NCBI RefSeq assembly: GCF_009617995.1
Contig: NZ_CP044129.1
Span: forward strand, 1,674,001 to 1,738,000
Source of the DNA: Halomicrobium sp. LC1Hm
GTDB lineage: Archaea; Halobacteriota; Halobacteria; Halobacteriales; Haloarculaceae
Direction: 5' to 3'
Length of the DNA: 64,000 nt
The notes beneath the pieces are model-generated. The model did no database searches and was not told where the DNA came from. It saw only the letters and a program-made list of their open reading frames with translations. A program made the position numbers and the translations under genes. The number at the start of each line of letters is the position of its first letter. The first letter of the stretch is position 1. Positions 51,795-60,487 of the stretch are shown here, one piece after another.

Positions 51795-52120
51795 CTGAAT
51801 AGTACTCGCTCCGCTTGTCTAACGGTGGCCACTACTCGGTAATAAGACTACGCGCCGAATTATCAGGTTCTGTATTCGGAAGATATGGCGGGTTTCCAGA
51901 CGCCTCGAACTCACCTGCGACACGGGAAGTAGCTGATCGAGACAGCTTCGACGAACGCCGACGGCAGCGGATTTCGCGACCTATTTCAGACACTGATAGC
52001 TCGAATGGCGGCGGACTCCGGACGGCGACACCGGAGGTCCAGCCGACGATACTGGCGGCCCGCCGACGCGCTACTCGACGACCGTCGGCCGGCGATATCA
52101 AACCGAGGATAGCCCGCAGC
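51795..52120. other. Intergenic stretch upstream of the archaellin gene
   Basis: About 325 bases between the archaellin start and a family I element. It contains the archaellin promoter (weak GTTAGACAA about 25 bases upstream of its ATG), but otherwise no supported frame or RNA. Confidence 0.4.
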
Positions 52121-52123
52121 TCA

Positions 52124-52201
52124 TACTACCGGCTGTAAATCTGTGAGCGATTTCGCCACCCCGGGGTGGCGAAGATCCTCACGAAGTGACAGCCGGCAGT
52201 A
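52124..52201. repeat. Family I palindromic element, copy d (78 bp)
   Basis: Left end TACTACCGGCTGT, right end ACAGCCGGCAGTA. The inner stem TTCGCCACCCC/GGGGTGGCGAA has almost no loop. Direct TCA flanks are at 52121-52123 and 52202-52204; the second is the stop codon of the YlbF gene. It matches copy b at 73 of 78 positions. Confidence 0.85.
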
Positions 52202-52600
52202 TCAGTCCTCGCAGCAGCCGCCGGCCTTCTCGCCGAAGTCGACGACGAGCTGCTCGGAGACGACTTCGTTGAGTTCCTGGAGGCGCAGTTCGAGTTCGCT
52301 TTGCAGTTCGAGGTACTCGCTCATCACCGGCAGGTCGTGGAGCTCCTCCTGTGCGGCCTGGAGCTCTCTGAGCGCTTCCTGGTCGGCCTGTCCGGTCTGG
52401 CGTGCGAGCATGAACTCCTCGCGGATGGACTCGAACTCCTCGATCTTCTCCTGGGCCTGTTCGTCGTTCTCGACGGCCGCTTTGGCTTCGGCGAAGCGCT
52501 GGTACACGGGTAGCTGTGTGATCGCGTCGCCGAACTCGGCGGCGATCTCTTCGACGTGGCTGTCGACGGCCGGATCGGAGGTCTCGGACTCGATACTCAT
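52202..52600 (-). CDS. YlbF/YmcA family protein
   Basis: 132 residues, all helical, with the DUF964/YlbF pattern: EEIAAEFGDAITQLPVYQRF, AKAAVENDEQAQEKIEEFES and LPVMSEYLELQSELELRLQE. In Bacillus, YlbF and YmcA form a complex that supports RNase Y activity and development; the archaeal role is unknown. The C-terminus ends GEKAGGCCED, with a Cys pair. It starts at ATG 52600. Its stop codon is the edge of a family I element. Confidence 0.8.
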   Translation of the reverse strand: MSIESETSDPAVDSHVEEIAAEFGDAITQLPVYQRFAEAKAAVENDEQAQEKIEEFESIREEFMLARQTGQADQEALRELQAAQEELHDLPVMSEYLELQSELELRLQELNEVVSEQLVVDFGEKAGGCCED

Positions 52601-52688
52601 CTCTCCGTCCTTGGTGCTGGCCGCCTAAAGAGTTGCCGACCCGCCACTGGGGGAGCAGGCTTTTCAGGGTAGAGCGGCAAGTCAGTGT

Positions 52689-52823
52689 ATGGCATTGACA
52701 CTCGTCGGTGGCGCGATGCTCGCCGTTCTGGCCTTCGGATTCGTCGCGTTCGGTGACCGGATCGCAGATCGACTGGCGTCGGTCGACGACGCCACACAGG
52801 AGCTTCTCCTCGACGAGTCCTGA
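52689..52823 (+). CDS. 44-residue single-pass membrane protein
   Basis: MALTLVGGAMLAVLAFGFVA forms one hydrophobic helix, followed by FGDRIADRLASVDDATQELL and an acidic end. Codon use and composition look like a real haloarchaeal protein, although it is very short. A weak TTTTCA lies 26 bases upstream of the ATG. Its TGA stop (52821-52823) is immediately followed by the family I end TACTGCCGGCTGT. The function is unknown. Confidence 0.6.
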   Translation: MALTLVGGAMLAVLAFGFVAFGDRIADRLASVDDATQELLLDES

Positions 52824-52905
52824 TACTGCCGGCTGTCGGTCTGTCGCACGTCTCGCCACTACGAGTGGCGAACTCGCCGACGAACAGCGGATCGGCCACA
52901 GCGGA
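52824..52905. repeat. Family I palindromic element, copy e (right arm decayed)
   Basis: The left end TACTGCCGGCTGT directly follows the TGA stop of the 44-residue gene. The inner stem is CGCCACT/AGTGGCG around an ACG loop. The right arm is not clearly preserved; ACAGCGGAGACAGTG further on may be its remnant. The right border is uncertain. Confidence 0.55.
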
Positions 52906-52948
52906 GACAGTGTCCGCACGGCCGGCGACACCGTCTGGAAGCGCGCTT

Positions 52949-52955
52949 GTTATAC
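52949..52955 (+). promoter_or_regulatory. TATA box for dph2
   Basis: GTTATAC is centred 28 bases upstream of the ATG at 52980, supporting that start for dph2. Confidence 0.5.
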
Positions 52956-52979
52956 GCGCCGAGGCGCTATCCCGGTCCA

Positions 52980-54026
52980 ATGAGTCAGGACCGCAGCGAG
53001 GGGGACCTCCGGGCGACTGGGCTCGCTCTCAAGCACGACCGCGAGTGGGACTACGAACTCGACCGCATCGTCGAGGAGGTCGCCGACCGCGACGCAGAGA
53101 CCGTCGGACTCCAGTTCCCGGAAGGGCTGAAGCGCCGCGGACCGGCCGTCGCCGACGACCTCCGGGACGAACTCCCAGACGACACGCAGGTGATGATCTC
53201 GGGCCAGCCCTGTTACGGGGCCTGTGACCTGGACACGTATCTGATGCGCCGGACCGACGTGTTCGTTCACTTCGGCCACTCCCCGATGAAGGAGTCGGAC
53301 AAGATCATCTACGTGCCGCTGTTCTCGAACGTCGACGTGTTCCCGATCATGGAGCAGGCCCTCGAATCGGAGCTTCCCGCTCCCGACGAGGACCCCGAGG
53401 TCGGGCTCGTGACGACGGCTCAGCACATGAACAAGTTCGACGAGATGCGCAGCTGGCTCGAAGAACGCGACTACGAGGTCCACACCCGCAAGGGCGACGA
53501 TCGACTGACCCACGAGGGGCAGGTGCTCGGGTGCAACTACGCCAGCGCCGAGGTCGACGCCGACCAGATCCTCTACGTCGGCGGTGGGAAGTTCCACCCG
53601 CTCGGGCTGGCGATGGAACACCCCGACAAGAAGGTCGTCATCGCCGACCCGGTCAACAACGCCGTCCACGTCGCCGACACGGAGAAGTTCATGAAACAGC
53701 GGTACGCCTCGGTCCACAAGGCGATGGACGCCGAGCGATGGGGCGTCATCTTCTGTACGAAGATCGGACAGGGTCGCTGGGACCAGGCGACCGAGATCGT
53801 CGAGAACAACGACGACGCCTACCTCATCACCATGGACGAGGTGACGCCGGACCGCCTGACGAACTTCGGGATGGACGCCTACGTCAACACGGGCTGTCCG
53901 CGGATCACGACCGACGACGGCCCGCAGTTCAAGAAGCCGATGCTCACCCCCCAGGAGTACCGCATCGCCATCGGTGAGGAGGACCTGGAGGAACTCGCCT
54001 TCGACACCTTCCACGGCACCTGGTGA
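52980..54026 (+). CDS. dph2: Diphthamide biosynthesis enzyme Dph2
   Basis: 348 residues. It transfers the aminocarboxypropyl group of SAM to a His of elongation factor 2. The three cluster-binding cysteines sit in MISGQPCYGACDLDTY (about 77), VLGCNYASAEVDADQILYVG (about 184) and AYVNTGCPRITTDD (about 306), as in archaeal Dph2 homodimers. VGLQFPEGLKRRGPAVADDL opens domain 1. The ATG at 52980 follows a TATA box by 28 bases. It stands alone between two plus-strand genes. Confidence 0.94.
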   Translation: MSQDRSEGDLRATGLALKHDREWDYELDRIVEEVADRDAETVGLQFPEGLKRRGPAVADDLRDELPDDTQVMISGQPCYGACDLDTYLMRRTDVFVHFGHSPMKESDKIIYVPLFSNVDVFPIMEQALESELPAPDEDPEVGLVTTAQHMNKFDEMRSWLEERDYEVHTRKGDDRLTHEGQVLGCNYASAEVDADQILYVGGGKFHPLGLAMEHPDKKVVIADPVNNAVHVADTEKFMKQRYASVHKAMDAERWGVIFCTKIGQGRWDQATEIVENNDDAYLITMDEVTPDRLTNFGMDAYVNTGCPRITTDDGPQFKKPMLTPQEYRIAIGEEDLEELAFDTFHGTW

Positions 54027-54112
54027 CGCCGTCGGCCACCCGTCCGTGACGACCGCGGTGGCGAGGTCTCGGCCGCCAGTGGATTGAAACGGTGTCGTGC
54101 CCACTAGCTGGC

Positions 54113-55663
54113 ATGGACTCCGAGGGCGGTGACGACACGGCCGACGCGTCGACGCGTCACCTCGAAGCGCTACAGGACCTCACGTCGGCGATGGCCGACG
54201 GGGACGGGGCCGTCGAAGAGCGCATCGAGCGCGTCCTCGAAGTCGGCTGCCAGCACCTCGGGTACCCGAGCGGATACCTCTCGGCAGTCACCGGCGACGA
54301 GTACGAGATCGCCGTCGCGGTCGGCGAAAACGCGGCCGACGCCGTCGGCGATACCTCGCCACTCGCCGAGACGTACTGCCGACACACGCTGTCTGACGGG
54401 GGTCTGTACACGATTCTCGATGTCGGTGAGAGCGCGCCGGACGATCCGGCCTACGACAGGTGGGGTCTGGAGACGTACGTCGGCGTCCCGATCGAGGTCG
54501 ACAGCGAGACTTACGGGACGCTCTGTTTCGGGGACTCGTCGGACCCGAGATCGACGCTGGATCCCTGGCAGGGAGTGCTCCTCGATACGCTTCGACAGTG
54601 GGTCGAGTCGGAACTGGAACGCGAGCAGATCGCGTCGCTGCGGGATCGCAACGAACGACTCCTCGAAGCGACGTTCGACTCCCCGAACGTCTTCGCCGGG
54701 ATCCTCGACCCGGACGGAACGGTGCTCCGTGCAAACGAGACGGCGCTCTCTTTCGCCGGGGTCGACATCGACGACGTGCGTGGCCGCCCCTTCCCGGAGA
54801 CGCCCTGGTGGAACCACGACGACGAACAGCGGGCGCAGTGTCGCGACGCGATCGAGCGAGCCGAGCGCGGTGAGACCGTCGAGTTCGAGGGAACGCACGT
54901 CGGGGCCGACGGCACTCGCATCGAGACGGCCGTCACGGTCCGGCCGGTGTACGACGACGGAGCCGTCTCGGAGATCGTCGCGGAGGGGCTGGACATCACC
55001 GACCTGCAAAACAGGAAAGAGCAGATGGACTTCTTCAACGGGATCCTCCGACACGACATTCTCAACGGGATGAACGTCGTCCGGGCGCGGGCCGAGCGGC
55101 TCGAATCCGAGCTCGACGGGGAGCTCAACGACCACGCACAGACGATCCTGGAGTGGAGCGACGACATCGTCGAGCTGACCCAGAAGGTCCGATCGGTGCT
55201 GTCGACGCTGTCCGAAGACGGTCTGACAGACCCGGAACCGGTCGATCTGCGAGCGATGCTCGAAGCGGCGGCGACTCGGCCGACGAGCGCGGACCAGCAC
55301 TGCTCGGTGTCGATCGACGTGCCGGCCGTGACCGTCGCTGGCGACGAACTCCTCGACGACGTGTTCGCCAACGTCATGCTCAACGCCGTCGAGCACACTG
55401 AATCGTCGCCGTCGATCGAGGTGACCGCGACCGAGAGCGCGGAGACGGTACAGGTCCGCATCGCGGACGACGGCCCGGGAATTCCGCCCGAACGGCGACC
55501 GTCGGTGTTCGAACGCGGTGCCCGGCGAAGCGGGTCGAGTGGCACCGGGTTCGGACTGTACTTCGTGGACGTGATGGTCGACTCCTACGGCGGCTCGGTC
55601 TGGATCGAAGAGAGCGACCGGGGTGGGACCGCCGTCGTGATCGAGCTGCCCCGTGCCGGATAG
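54113..55663 (+). CDS. GAF-PAS sensor histidine kinase
   Basis: 516 residues, no membrane segment. A GAF domain (about 20-165; CQHLGYPSGYLSAVTGDEYE, VGVPIEVDSETYGTLCFGDS) is followed by a PAS domain (about 190-310; VFAGILDPDGTVLRANETAL). The H-box FFNGILRHDILNGMNVVRAR holds the phospho-acceptor His (about 314). The ATPase domain has FANVMLNAVEHTESSPSIEV (N box), IADDGPGIPPERRPSVFERG (G1) and SSGTGFGLYFVDVMVDSYGG (G2). The signal and output are unknown; no response regulator is adjacent. It starts at ATG 54113. Confidence 0.92.
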   Translation: MDSEGGDDTADASTRHLEALQDLTSAMADGDGAVEERIERVLEVGCQHLGYPSGYLSAVTGDEYEIAVAVGENAADAVGDTSPLAETYCRHTLSDGGLYTILDVGESAPDDPAYDRWGLETYVGVPIEVDSETYGTLCFGDSSDPRSTLDPWQGVLLDTLRQWVESELEREQIASLRDRNERLLEATFDSPNVFAGILDPDGTVLRANETALSFAGVDIDDVRGRPFPETPWWNHDDEQRAQCRDAIERAERGETVEFEGTHVGADGTRIETAVTVRPVYDDGAVSEIVAEGLDITDLQNRKEQMDFFNGILRHDILNGMNVVRARAERLESELDGELNDHAQTILEWSDDIVELTQKVRSVLSTLSEDGLTDPEPVDLRAMLEAAATRPTSADQHCSVSIDVPAVTVAGDELLDDVFANVMLNAVEHTESSPSIEVTATESAETVQVRIADDGPGIPPERRPSVFERGARRSGSSGTGFGLYFVDVMVDSYGGSVWIEESDRGGTAVVIELPRAG

Positions 55664-55671
55664 CCCACCAG

Positions 55672-55680
55672 TATATATTT
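55672..55680 (+). promoter_or_regulatory. TATA box for aglJ
   Basis: TATATATTT is centred about 31 bases before the ATG at 55707, allowing a leader of only a few bases. Confidence 0.55.
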
Positions 55681-55706
55681 GAGTCCAGGCGGTGGACAGG
55701 CCAACA

Positions 55707-56738
55707 ATGGCCGATCGAGACGACGTGTGCGTTCTCGTCCCGACGTACAACGAGGCGGCGACGATCGGCGATGTCGTCGCCTCGTTCGTCGGACAGGGGT
55801 TCGAGCACGTACTCGTGATCGACGGCGGTTCCGACGACGGCACGCGCGAACTCGCCGCCGACGCCGGTGCGAGAGTCGTCGAGCAATCCGGCACCGGCGA
55901 GGGGTCCGGAAAGGGCCAGGCCGTGCGTGAAGCGCTCGACCGCTACGTCGAACAGCCCTACGTCCTCATGCTCGACGGCGACGCCACCTACCGGCCCGAC
56001 GAGGCCGATCGACTGCTGGAGCCGCTGTTCGACGGGCGCGCGGAGCACGTCATCGGGAACCGCTTCGCAGACATGGAGCCCGGCGCGATGACCCGACTGA
56101 ACCAGATCGGCAACGGGATCATCAACACGGCATTCTCGGTGATCCACGGCCGGGATCTGACGGACATCCTCACGGGCTATCGCGCGTTCACCCTGGAGTC
56201 GGTCAGGCAGTTCGACCTGACCGCCGACGGGTTCGGGATCGAGACGGAGATGGCCGTCGAGTGCGTCAAACAGGGGGTCTCGACGACGGTCGTGCCGATC
56301 ACCTACCAGACCCGTCCGAACGACTCGGAGACGAATCTGGACCCGTTCAGCGACGGTGCGGTGATCATTCTGACGCTGTACCGGATGGCAAAGACGAATA
56401 ATCCCCTGTTCTATTTCGGGAGCGTCGGCGTGGTGAGCGCACTGTCCGGGGTCGTGCTGGCGATCTACGTCGCCTACGAGTGGTTCGTCGTCGGCATCTC
56501 CCACGAGGTGATCGCGCTCGTCGCCGCCTCCGGGCTGCTCTTTGGCATCCAGTTGCTCATGTTCGGCGTGCTCTCGGACATGATCGTCGCGCTGAACCGC
56601 GAACAGACCCGGCGGCTGAGCGAGATCGCACGCCAGGTCGGCGACGAGTCGACCGCCGCCGACGTAGCCGACGACGCGGAGCCGAGCGCGGAGGGAGAAT
56701 CCGACGGGGAGCGGGCCAGTTCGACCGGCCGCCCCTAG
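55707..56738 (+). CDS. aglJ: Dolichol-phosphate hexosyltransferase, AglJ-type (N-glycosylation)
   Basis: 343 residues, GT2 family. [20 protein letters not shown] opens the GT-A fold. [20 protein letters not shown] holds the DxD metal motif (about 90). [20 protein letters not shown] and [20 protein letters not shown] are typical of dolichol-phosphate glycosyltransferases. Two C-terminal transmembrane helices (about 235-255 and 265-290) anchor it. In Haloferax AglJ adds the first sugar of the S-layer/archaellin glycan to dolichol phosphate. It converges on the DUF5789 gene with a 4-base overlap. Confidence 0.85.
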   Translation: MADRDDVCVLVPTYNEAATIGDVVASFVGQGFEHVLVIDGGSDDGTRELAADAGARVVEQSGTGEGSGKGQAVREALDRYVEQPYVLMLDGDATYRPDEADRLLEPLFDGRAEHVIGNRFADMEPGAMTRLNQIGNGIINTAFSVIHGRDLTDILTGYRAFTLESVRQFDLTADGFGIETEMAVECVKQGVSTTVVPITYQTRPNDSETNLDPFSDGAVIILTLYRMAKTNNPLFYFGSVGVVSALSGVVLAIYVAYEWFVVGISHEVIALVAASGLLFGIQLLMFGVLSDMIVALNREQTRRLSEIARQVGDESTAADVADDAEPSAEGESDGERASSTGRP

Positions 56739-57064
56739 AAGGGGACCAGCGCCCGAAGCTGCGAGAGGAGACTGTTGCTCGTGGCTTCGCGTCGGGCCTC
56801 GAACACCGGGTGGAGGGTGTTGAGCAGTTCCTGCTTGTTCTCGAAGGTCGTCTTCGGGACCTGTTCGAGCGCCTCCGCGACCGTGATCGAGTGGCCCGTG
56901 GCGTCGAAGGGGACATCGCGGTGCCCGATCTCGGACCGGAGCGTCTGTTTGTCGGTCGGATACTCGATATCGGCGTCGCTCAGCGTTCCGTCGAGCGCGG
57001 CGATACCGAACTCGATCGCGTCCGGTTCGTCGCCGTCGTCGTCTGCCGGTGGCCGGACTCCCAT
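56735..57064 (-). CDS. DUF5789 family protein
   Basis: 109 residues. [40 protein letters not shown] and [20 protein letters not shown] match the small haloarchaeal DUF5789 family, whose role is unknown. It is mostly polar and acidic and probably cytosolic. The start at 57064 ([20 protein letters not shown]) is the first ATG. It overlaps the convergent aglJ stop by four bases. Confidence 0.75.
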   Translation of the reverse strand: MGVRPPADDDGDEPDAIEFGIAALDGTLSDADIEYPTDKQTLRSEIGHRDVPFDATGHSITVAEALEQVPKTTFENKQELLNTLHPVFEARREATSNSLLSQLRALVPF

Positions 57065-57124
57065 CGAGTCAACAGTGGTACTTGCAGGTGGAAAAAGCTA
57101 CGCTGTCGGGCCGCTCTCGTGTCA

Positions 57125-57203
57125 TACAGATTATCGTCGGTGCGTACCGGCGATCGTCGCCACGAGGGAGATGACTACCGGGAAACCGCGACGAGAATCC
57201 GTC
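57125..57203. repeat. Family II palindromic element, copy B (79 bp)
   Basis: Ends ACAGATTATCGTCG and CGACGAGAATCCGT pair at 12 of 14 positions. TCA flanks both sides (57122-57124 and 57204-57206), and the right one is the stop codon of the HxlR-family gene. It aligns along its whole length with copy A at 47097-47173. Confidence 0.75.
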
Positions 57204-57560
57204 TCACTGCGTCTCGATCTCCGGCGTCGCGACGGCGTCGTCGAGCCACTCGTCGGCCCAGTCGCCGATCTCCTCGAACACCGGCGCGAGCGCCTCGCCC
57301 TTCTCGGTCAGCGTGTAGTAGGTCGCGACCGGCGCGGCCTCCTCGACGCGCCGGTCGACGAAGGAACGGTCCTGCAGGTCGTCGAGGACCCGCGAGAGGG
57401 TTCGGGAACTGGTGCCGGTCTCTCGCTTGAGTTCGTTGAACCGCTGTTCGCCGTCGAGCAGTTCGTACAGCACCGCCAGCCGCCACTTCGATCCGATCAG
57501 GTCGAACGATTCGACGACCTGGCAGGTCTCGTCTGGCTCCGGGGAAAACGTGGATGACAT
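57204..57560 (-). CDS. HxlR-family winged-helix transcriptional regulator
   Basis: 118 residues. CQVVESFDLIGSKWRLAVLY and LLDGEQRFNELKRETGTSSR, then LDDLQDRSFVDRR and TYYTLTEKGEALAPVFEEIG are the standard HxlR pattern (winged helix dimer). The Cys at about residue 13 is the conserved redox-type Cys near the start of many HxlR proteins. The target is unknown. It starts at ATG 57560 (MSSTFSPEPDETCQVV) and is divergent from the rhomboid gene. Confidence 0.88.
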   Translation of the reverse strand: MSSTFSPEPDETCQVVESFDLIGSKWRLAVLYELLDGEQRFNELKRETGTSSRTLSRVLDDLQDRSFVDRRVEEAAPVATYYTLTEKGEALAPVFEEIGDWADEWLDDAVATPEIETQ

Positions 57561-57694
57561 CGTTGGCTCACTCCCTCGTTGTCGCCAGCGAGATATATAG
57601 GTTCGGTTCCGAACCAGGTAACAGAGTGATACTCGGTTTCTGAGTGCAACCTGTCGCCGCCAAGGATAAGCCACAGCCGTCCCATGATCGGGAC

Positions 57695-59377
57695 ATGCTA
57701 CCGGGCCCGATGGATGCGGTTCCGTCGTGGCTGCCCCTCAGGACGCTTGCCGTCCTCCTCGCCGCCGTGGTCTCGCTGGGGGTCGCGCTCGTCGCCAGCG
57801 ATCGCACGGCTCGGCGACTCGGCGCGCTCCGTCGGCGTCTGCTGCTCGGCGTTCCGTGGGGCACCGCGCTCACGATCGGCGCGGTCGCGCTCGTCTATCT
57901 GTTCGTCCAGGGTGGCATCGAAGACCCCAGAGATCCGCTGGTGATCCCGTTTCGATCGTGGTCGTATCGCTACCCGCTGGGCATGGTGACGGCCGCGTTC
58001 ACACATTCCAGTCTCGGCCACGTGACGGGCAACCTCGTGGCGACGGCGGCTTTCGGCTCCGTCGCCGAGTACGCCTGGGGCCACTACCCCCGAAAGCGAG
58101 GCGCTCACTCGTTCGGATCGGCGCTGACGAACCCGTTCGTCCGAATCCTGATCGTCCCCGCTGGGGCGCTCGTCGTCGGGCTGTTCACGTCGCTGTTCGC
58201 ACTGGGGCCCGTCGTCGGGTTCTCCGGGGTCGTCTTCGCCATCGCGGGCTTCGCACTCGTCCAGCGCCCGCTGACGGCACTGCTGGCCTTGCTGGCCGAT
58301 CAGGTCCTCGGATTCCTCGTCGTCGCCGTCCAGACACCGCGCGTCGTCGCCGTCCCGCGTCCGCGCGTCATCACGCCGTGGTGGGCCAGCATCGCGATCC
58401 AGGGCCACGCCATCGGACTCTTCGCCGGCATCTTGCTCGGGTTCGGCCTGCTGTACTACCGGGACCGCTGGCCCGATCCGACGCGGCTGTGGTTCGGGCT
58501 CCTCGTGTTCGCGGAGTTTCAGGGACTGTGGGCGCTGTACGTCCCGGAAGGCAACGGCCGCTTCGTCCTGTTTCGGTGGCTCGGCGCGGCGGTCGTCTTC
58601 GTGTTGACGGCCGTCGTCGTCGTGGGCACCTGGGACGGCGACGAACGGGCCGGCTCGCGGCTGGACTGGATCGTCGAGCGCCGACTACCCGAATCGACGG
58701 CCGGAGTCCACACGGTCGGACTGGCCGTCGTCTTCGTCCTCTTGGTCGGGCTGAGCGGCGCGGCGATTCCCTACAACGTCGCGCCGATCGGCGACTCGCC
58801 GGCTCCACAGCCGACGGTCGAAGTTCGGGACTACACCGTCAGTTACGGTGAGGACGTGCCCGACGGCTACGTGCGGAGCGTCTCCCTGCCGTTCGTCGAC
58901 GATCCGACGGCGATCAACACCAGCGGCGTCGTCGTCACGAGCCAGCGACGCCACGTCTGGCAGACGGTCGTCCTCGAATCCCAGCTCCAGAACCGCGGTT
59001 TCGCGACCGTCGACGTCGGCGGCGTCGGCTGGCGACGGAACGTCCACGTCAACCGCACGGGCTGGCGGCCGGCCGGCAACGACAGCGTCTACAAGGTGTA
59101 CCTCAGGCCGGCCGGCGACGAGCGGACGCTCGGCTACACGAGCGAGTCGCGCCGAGCCGACCCGGTCGTCGCCGGCCGGAACGTCACGCTGGTCCCGACC
59201 GACGAGGGGTTCGCCTTCGCGGTGTCCAGAGAGGGCCGTACGCTCGCCACCGCGTCGGTGCCCGGTCGGAACCGGACGACCGCCGCTGGCGGGCTCACCT
59301 TCCGGCGCAACGGCTCACAGGTGTTCGCGAGCGGCGAGGGGACGCGCGTCACGATCGCGACCCGCGAGGCGGCGTAG
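57695..59377 (+). CDS. Rhomboid-family intramembrane protease with C-terminal extracellular-type domain
   Basis: 560 residues. It has six to seven transmembrane segments in the first 350 residues. FTHSSLGHVTGNLVATAAFG (about 103-122) gives the His and Asn of the oxyanion site, PVVGFSGVVFAIAGFALVQR the Ser nucleophile (about 176), and AIQGHAIGLFAGILLG the catalytic His (about 239). The final 180 residues form a beta-rich domain with several N-x-S/T sites (NTSG, NRTG, NVTL). It resembles the haloarchaeal rhomboid linked by mutant studies to surface glycosylation (from memory). The start at ATG 57695 is followed by a Trp/Leu-rich first helix. Confidence 0.85.
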   Translation: MLPGPMDAVPSWLPLRTLAVLLAAVVSLGVALVASDRTARRLGALRRRLLLGVPWGTALTIGAVALVYLFVQGGIEDPRDPLVIPFRSWSYRYPLGMVTAAFTHSSLGHVTGNLVATAAFGSVAEYAWGHYPRKRGAHSFGSALTNPFVRILIVPAGALVVGLFTSLFALGPVVGFSGVVFAIAGFALVQRPLTALLALLADQVLGFLVVAVQTPRVVAVPRPRVITPWWASIAIQGHAIGLFAGILLGFGLLYYRDRWPDPTRLWFGLLVFAEFQGLWALYVPEGNGRFVLFRWLGAAVVFVLTAVVVVGTWDGDERAGSRLDWIVERRLPESTAGVHTVGLAVVFVLLVGLSGAAIPYNVAPIGDSPAPQPTVEVRDYTVSYGEDVPDGYVRSVSLPFVDDPTAINTSGVVVTSQRRHVWQTVVLESQLQNRGFATVDVGGVGWRRNVHVNRTGWRPAGNDSVYKVYLRPAGDERTLGYTSESRRADPVVAGRNVTLVPTDEGFAFAVSREGRTLATASVPGRNRTTAAGGLTFRRNGSQVFASGEGTRVTIATREAA

Positions 59378-59385
59378 AACGGCGA

Positions 59386-60009
59386 CTACCACTCGATCCG
59401 GTACACTTCCGCGGTGACGGCTCGCGACTCGTCCTCGTGGTGGTCGAACTGGCGCGGGATCTCGAACTCCGTCTGGTAGGAGTCGGTGACGGTGCCGCCG
59501 TTGTCGGCCGCGAACGAGCCGACGAACTCCTGGCTGCCCTCGTTGTGGATGGAGTACGAAACGTCCGCGATCGCGGCCGTCGTCTCCAGGAACGCCCGGT
59601 CGGCGTGTTCGTTGCCCGACTGGGCACCGAACGGCGGGTTCATCACGACCGTCGTCCCGTCGCGATCCGGGCGCAGTGGCGCGTTCTCGGCGTCGCCACG
59701 GACCCAGGAGACCGACGTGGCAGAGGCGACCTTCCGCTCGTTGTCCCGAGCGGTCCGTAGCGGTGCCGGATCGACGTCGAGCCCGACGGTTCGCTCGGGG
59801 CCGCGCAGCGCCGCGCCCAGCGTCAGCATCCCGGTCCCACAGCCCAGGTCGACGATCGTGCGATCCTCGATGTCTCCCCGGAGGTCGGCGAGGTGGATCA
59901 GGTGGGCCGCAAGCTCCGGCGGCGTCCGATACTGTTCGAGCGGGGCTCGCGGATCGTCGAATCCCGCCACCACGCCGAGTTGCTGGGCCAGCGCTCGCTT
60001 GGTCGACAT
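59386..60009 (-). CDS. METTL5-like RNA adenine-N6 methyltransferase
   Basis: 207 residues. LEQYRTPPELAAHLIHLADL opens the family, the SAM site is IVDLGCGTGMLTLGAALRGP, VGLDVDPAP follows, and TVVMNPPFGAQSGNEHADRA holds the catalytic NPPF (about 130). Archaeal/eukaryotic METTL5 methylates a small-subunit rRNA adenine; this is the closest match by motif order. The stop is eight bases from the convergent rhomboid stop. It starts at ATG 60009. Confidence 0.88.
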   Translation of the reverse strand: MSTKRALAQQLGVVAGFDDPRAPLEQYRTPPELAAHLIHLADLRGDIEDRTIVDLGCGTGMLTLGAALRGPERTVGLDVDPAPLRTARDNERKVASATSVSWVRGDAENAPLRPDRDGTTVVMNPPFGAQSGNEHADRAFLETTAAIADVSYSIHNEGSQEFVGSFAADNGGTVTDSYQTEFEIPRQFDHHEDESRAVTAEVYRIEW

Positions 60010-60076
60010 TGCCGGCTACTACTGGAGAGACGTTCAAAAGGTTAGTGACTGGTCGGACGATTCCAGCGCGATCCCG

Positions 60077-60331
60077 TCATTGCACCGTCGGCTTGCCCCG
60101 CGCGTGTTTGATCCAGCGGTCCATCTGTTGGTTGAGACACCAGAACAGGACGACCACCATGGCGGCAAACGCCAGCAGGATCACGACCGCGAGCGCGACG
60201 GGGTTCCGAGCCGGCAAGCCCAGGAGCAGTATCAGCGACGCGACGAGCGCCATCTCCAGCGCACAGCGGAGCCCGGCAAACAGGAACGGTGGATGCGGAA
60301 CCGACGAGAGTTCGCCGCCTGATTCAGACAT
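60077..60331 (-). CDS. Small two-helix membrane protein
   Basis: 84 residues with two hydrophobic helices (LRCALEMALVASLILLLGL, then PVALAVVILLAFAAMVVVLF) and a basic C-terminus ending IKHARGKPTVQ. No known family. Codon use and the ATG at 60331 (MSESGGELSSVPHPPFLF) look genuine. It faces the divergent HtrA-like gene. Confidence 0.6.
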   Translation of the reverse strand: MSESGGELSSVPHPPFLFAGLRCALEMALVASLILLLGLPARNPVALAVVILLAFAAMVVVLFWCLNQQMDRWIKHARGKPTVQ

Positions 60332-60457
60332 GGCTACGGGTACGGTAAACCGCTACCTCAAGCTTGTGTCCGTTTCGTCGACAGGTCCGAGACTCGCGGC
60401 GGCCCCGGTCGGCCGTTGTCTCAATCGGCCGGAGCGTCAAACGTCGTCTGGCCGTGG

Positions 60458-60464
60458 GTTTATT
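60458..60464 (+). promoter_or_regulatory. TATA box for the HtrA-like gene
   Basis: GTTTATT is centred 27 bases upstream of the ATG at 60488, predicting a leaderless transcript. Confidence 0.55.
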
Positions 60465-60487
60465 CCACCGCCGCCGATAGTACGCCC

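Noticed and set aside
5747-52905. CRISPR repeats as an explanation for the dispersed palindromes
   Set aside because: The copies are tens of kilobases apart, single, palindromic over their whole length, and without spacers or cas genes.
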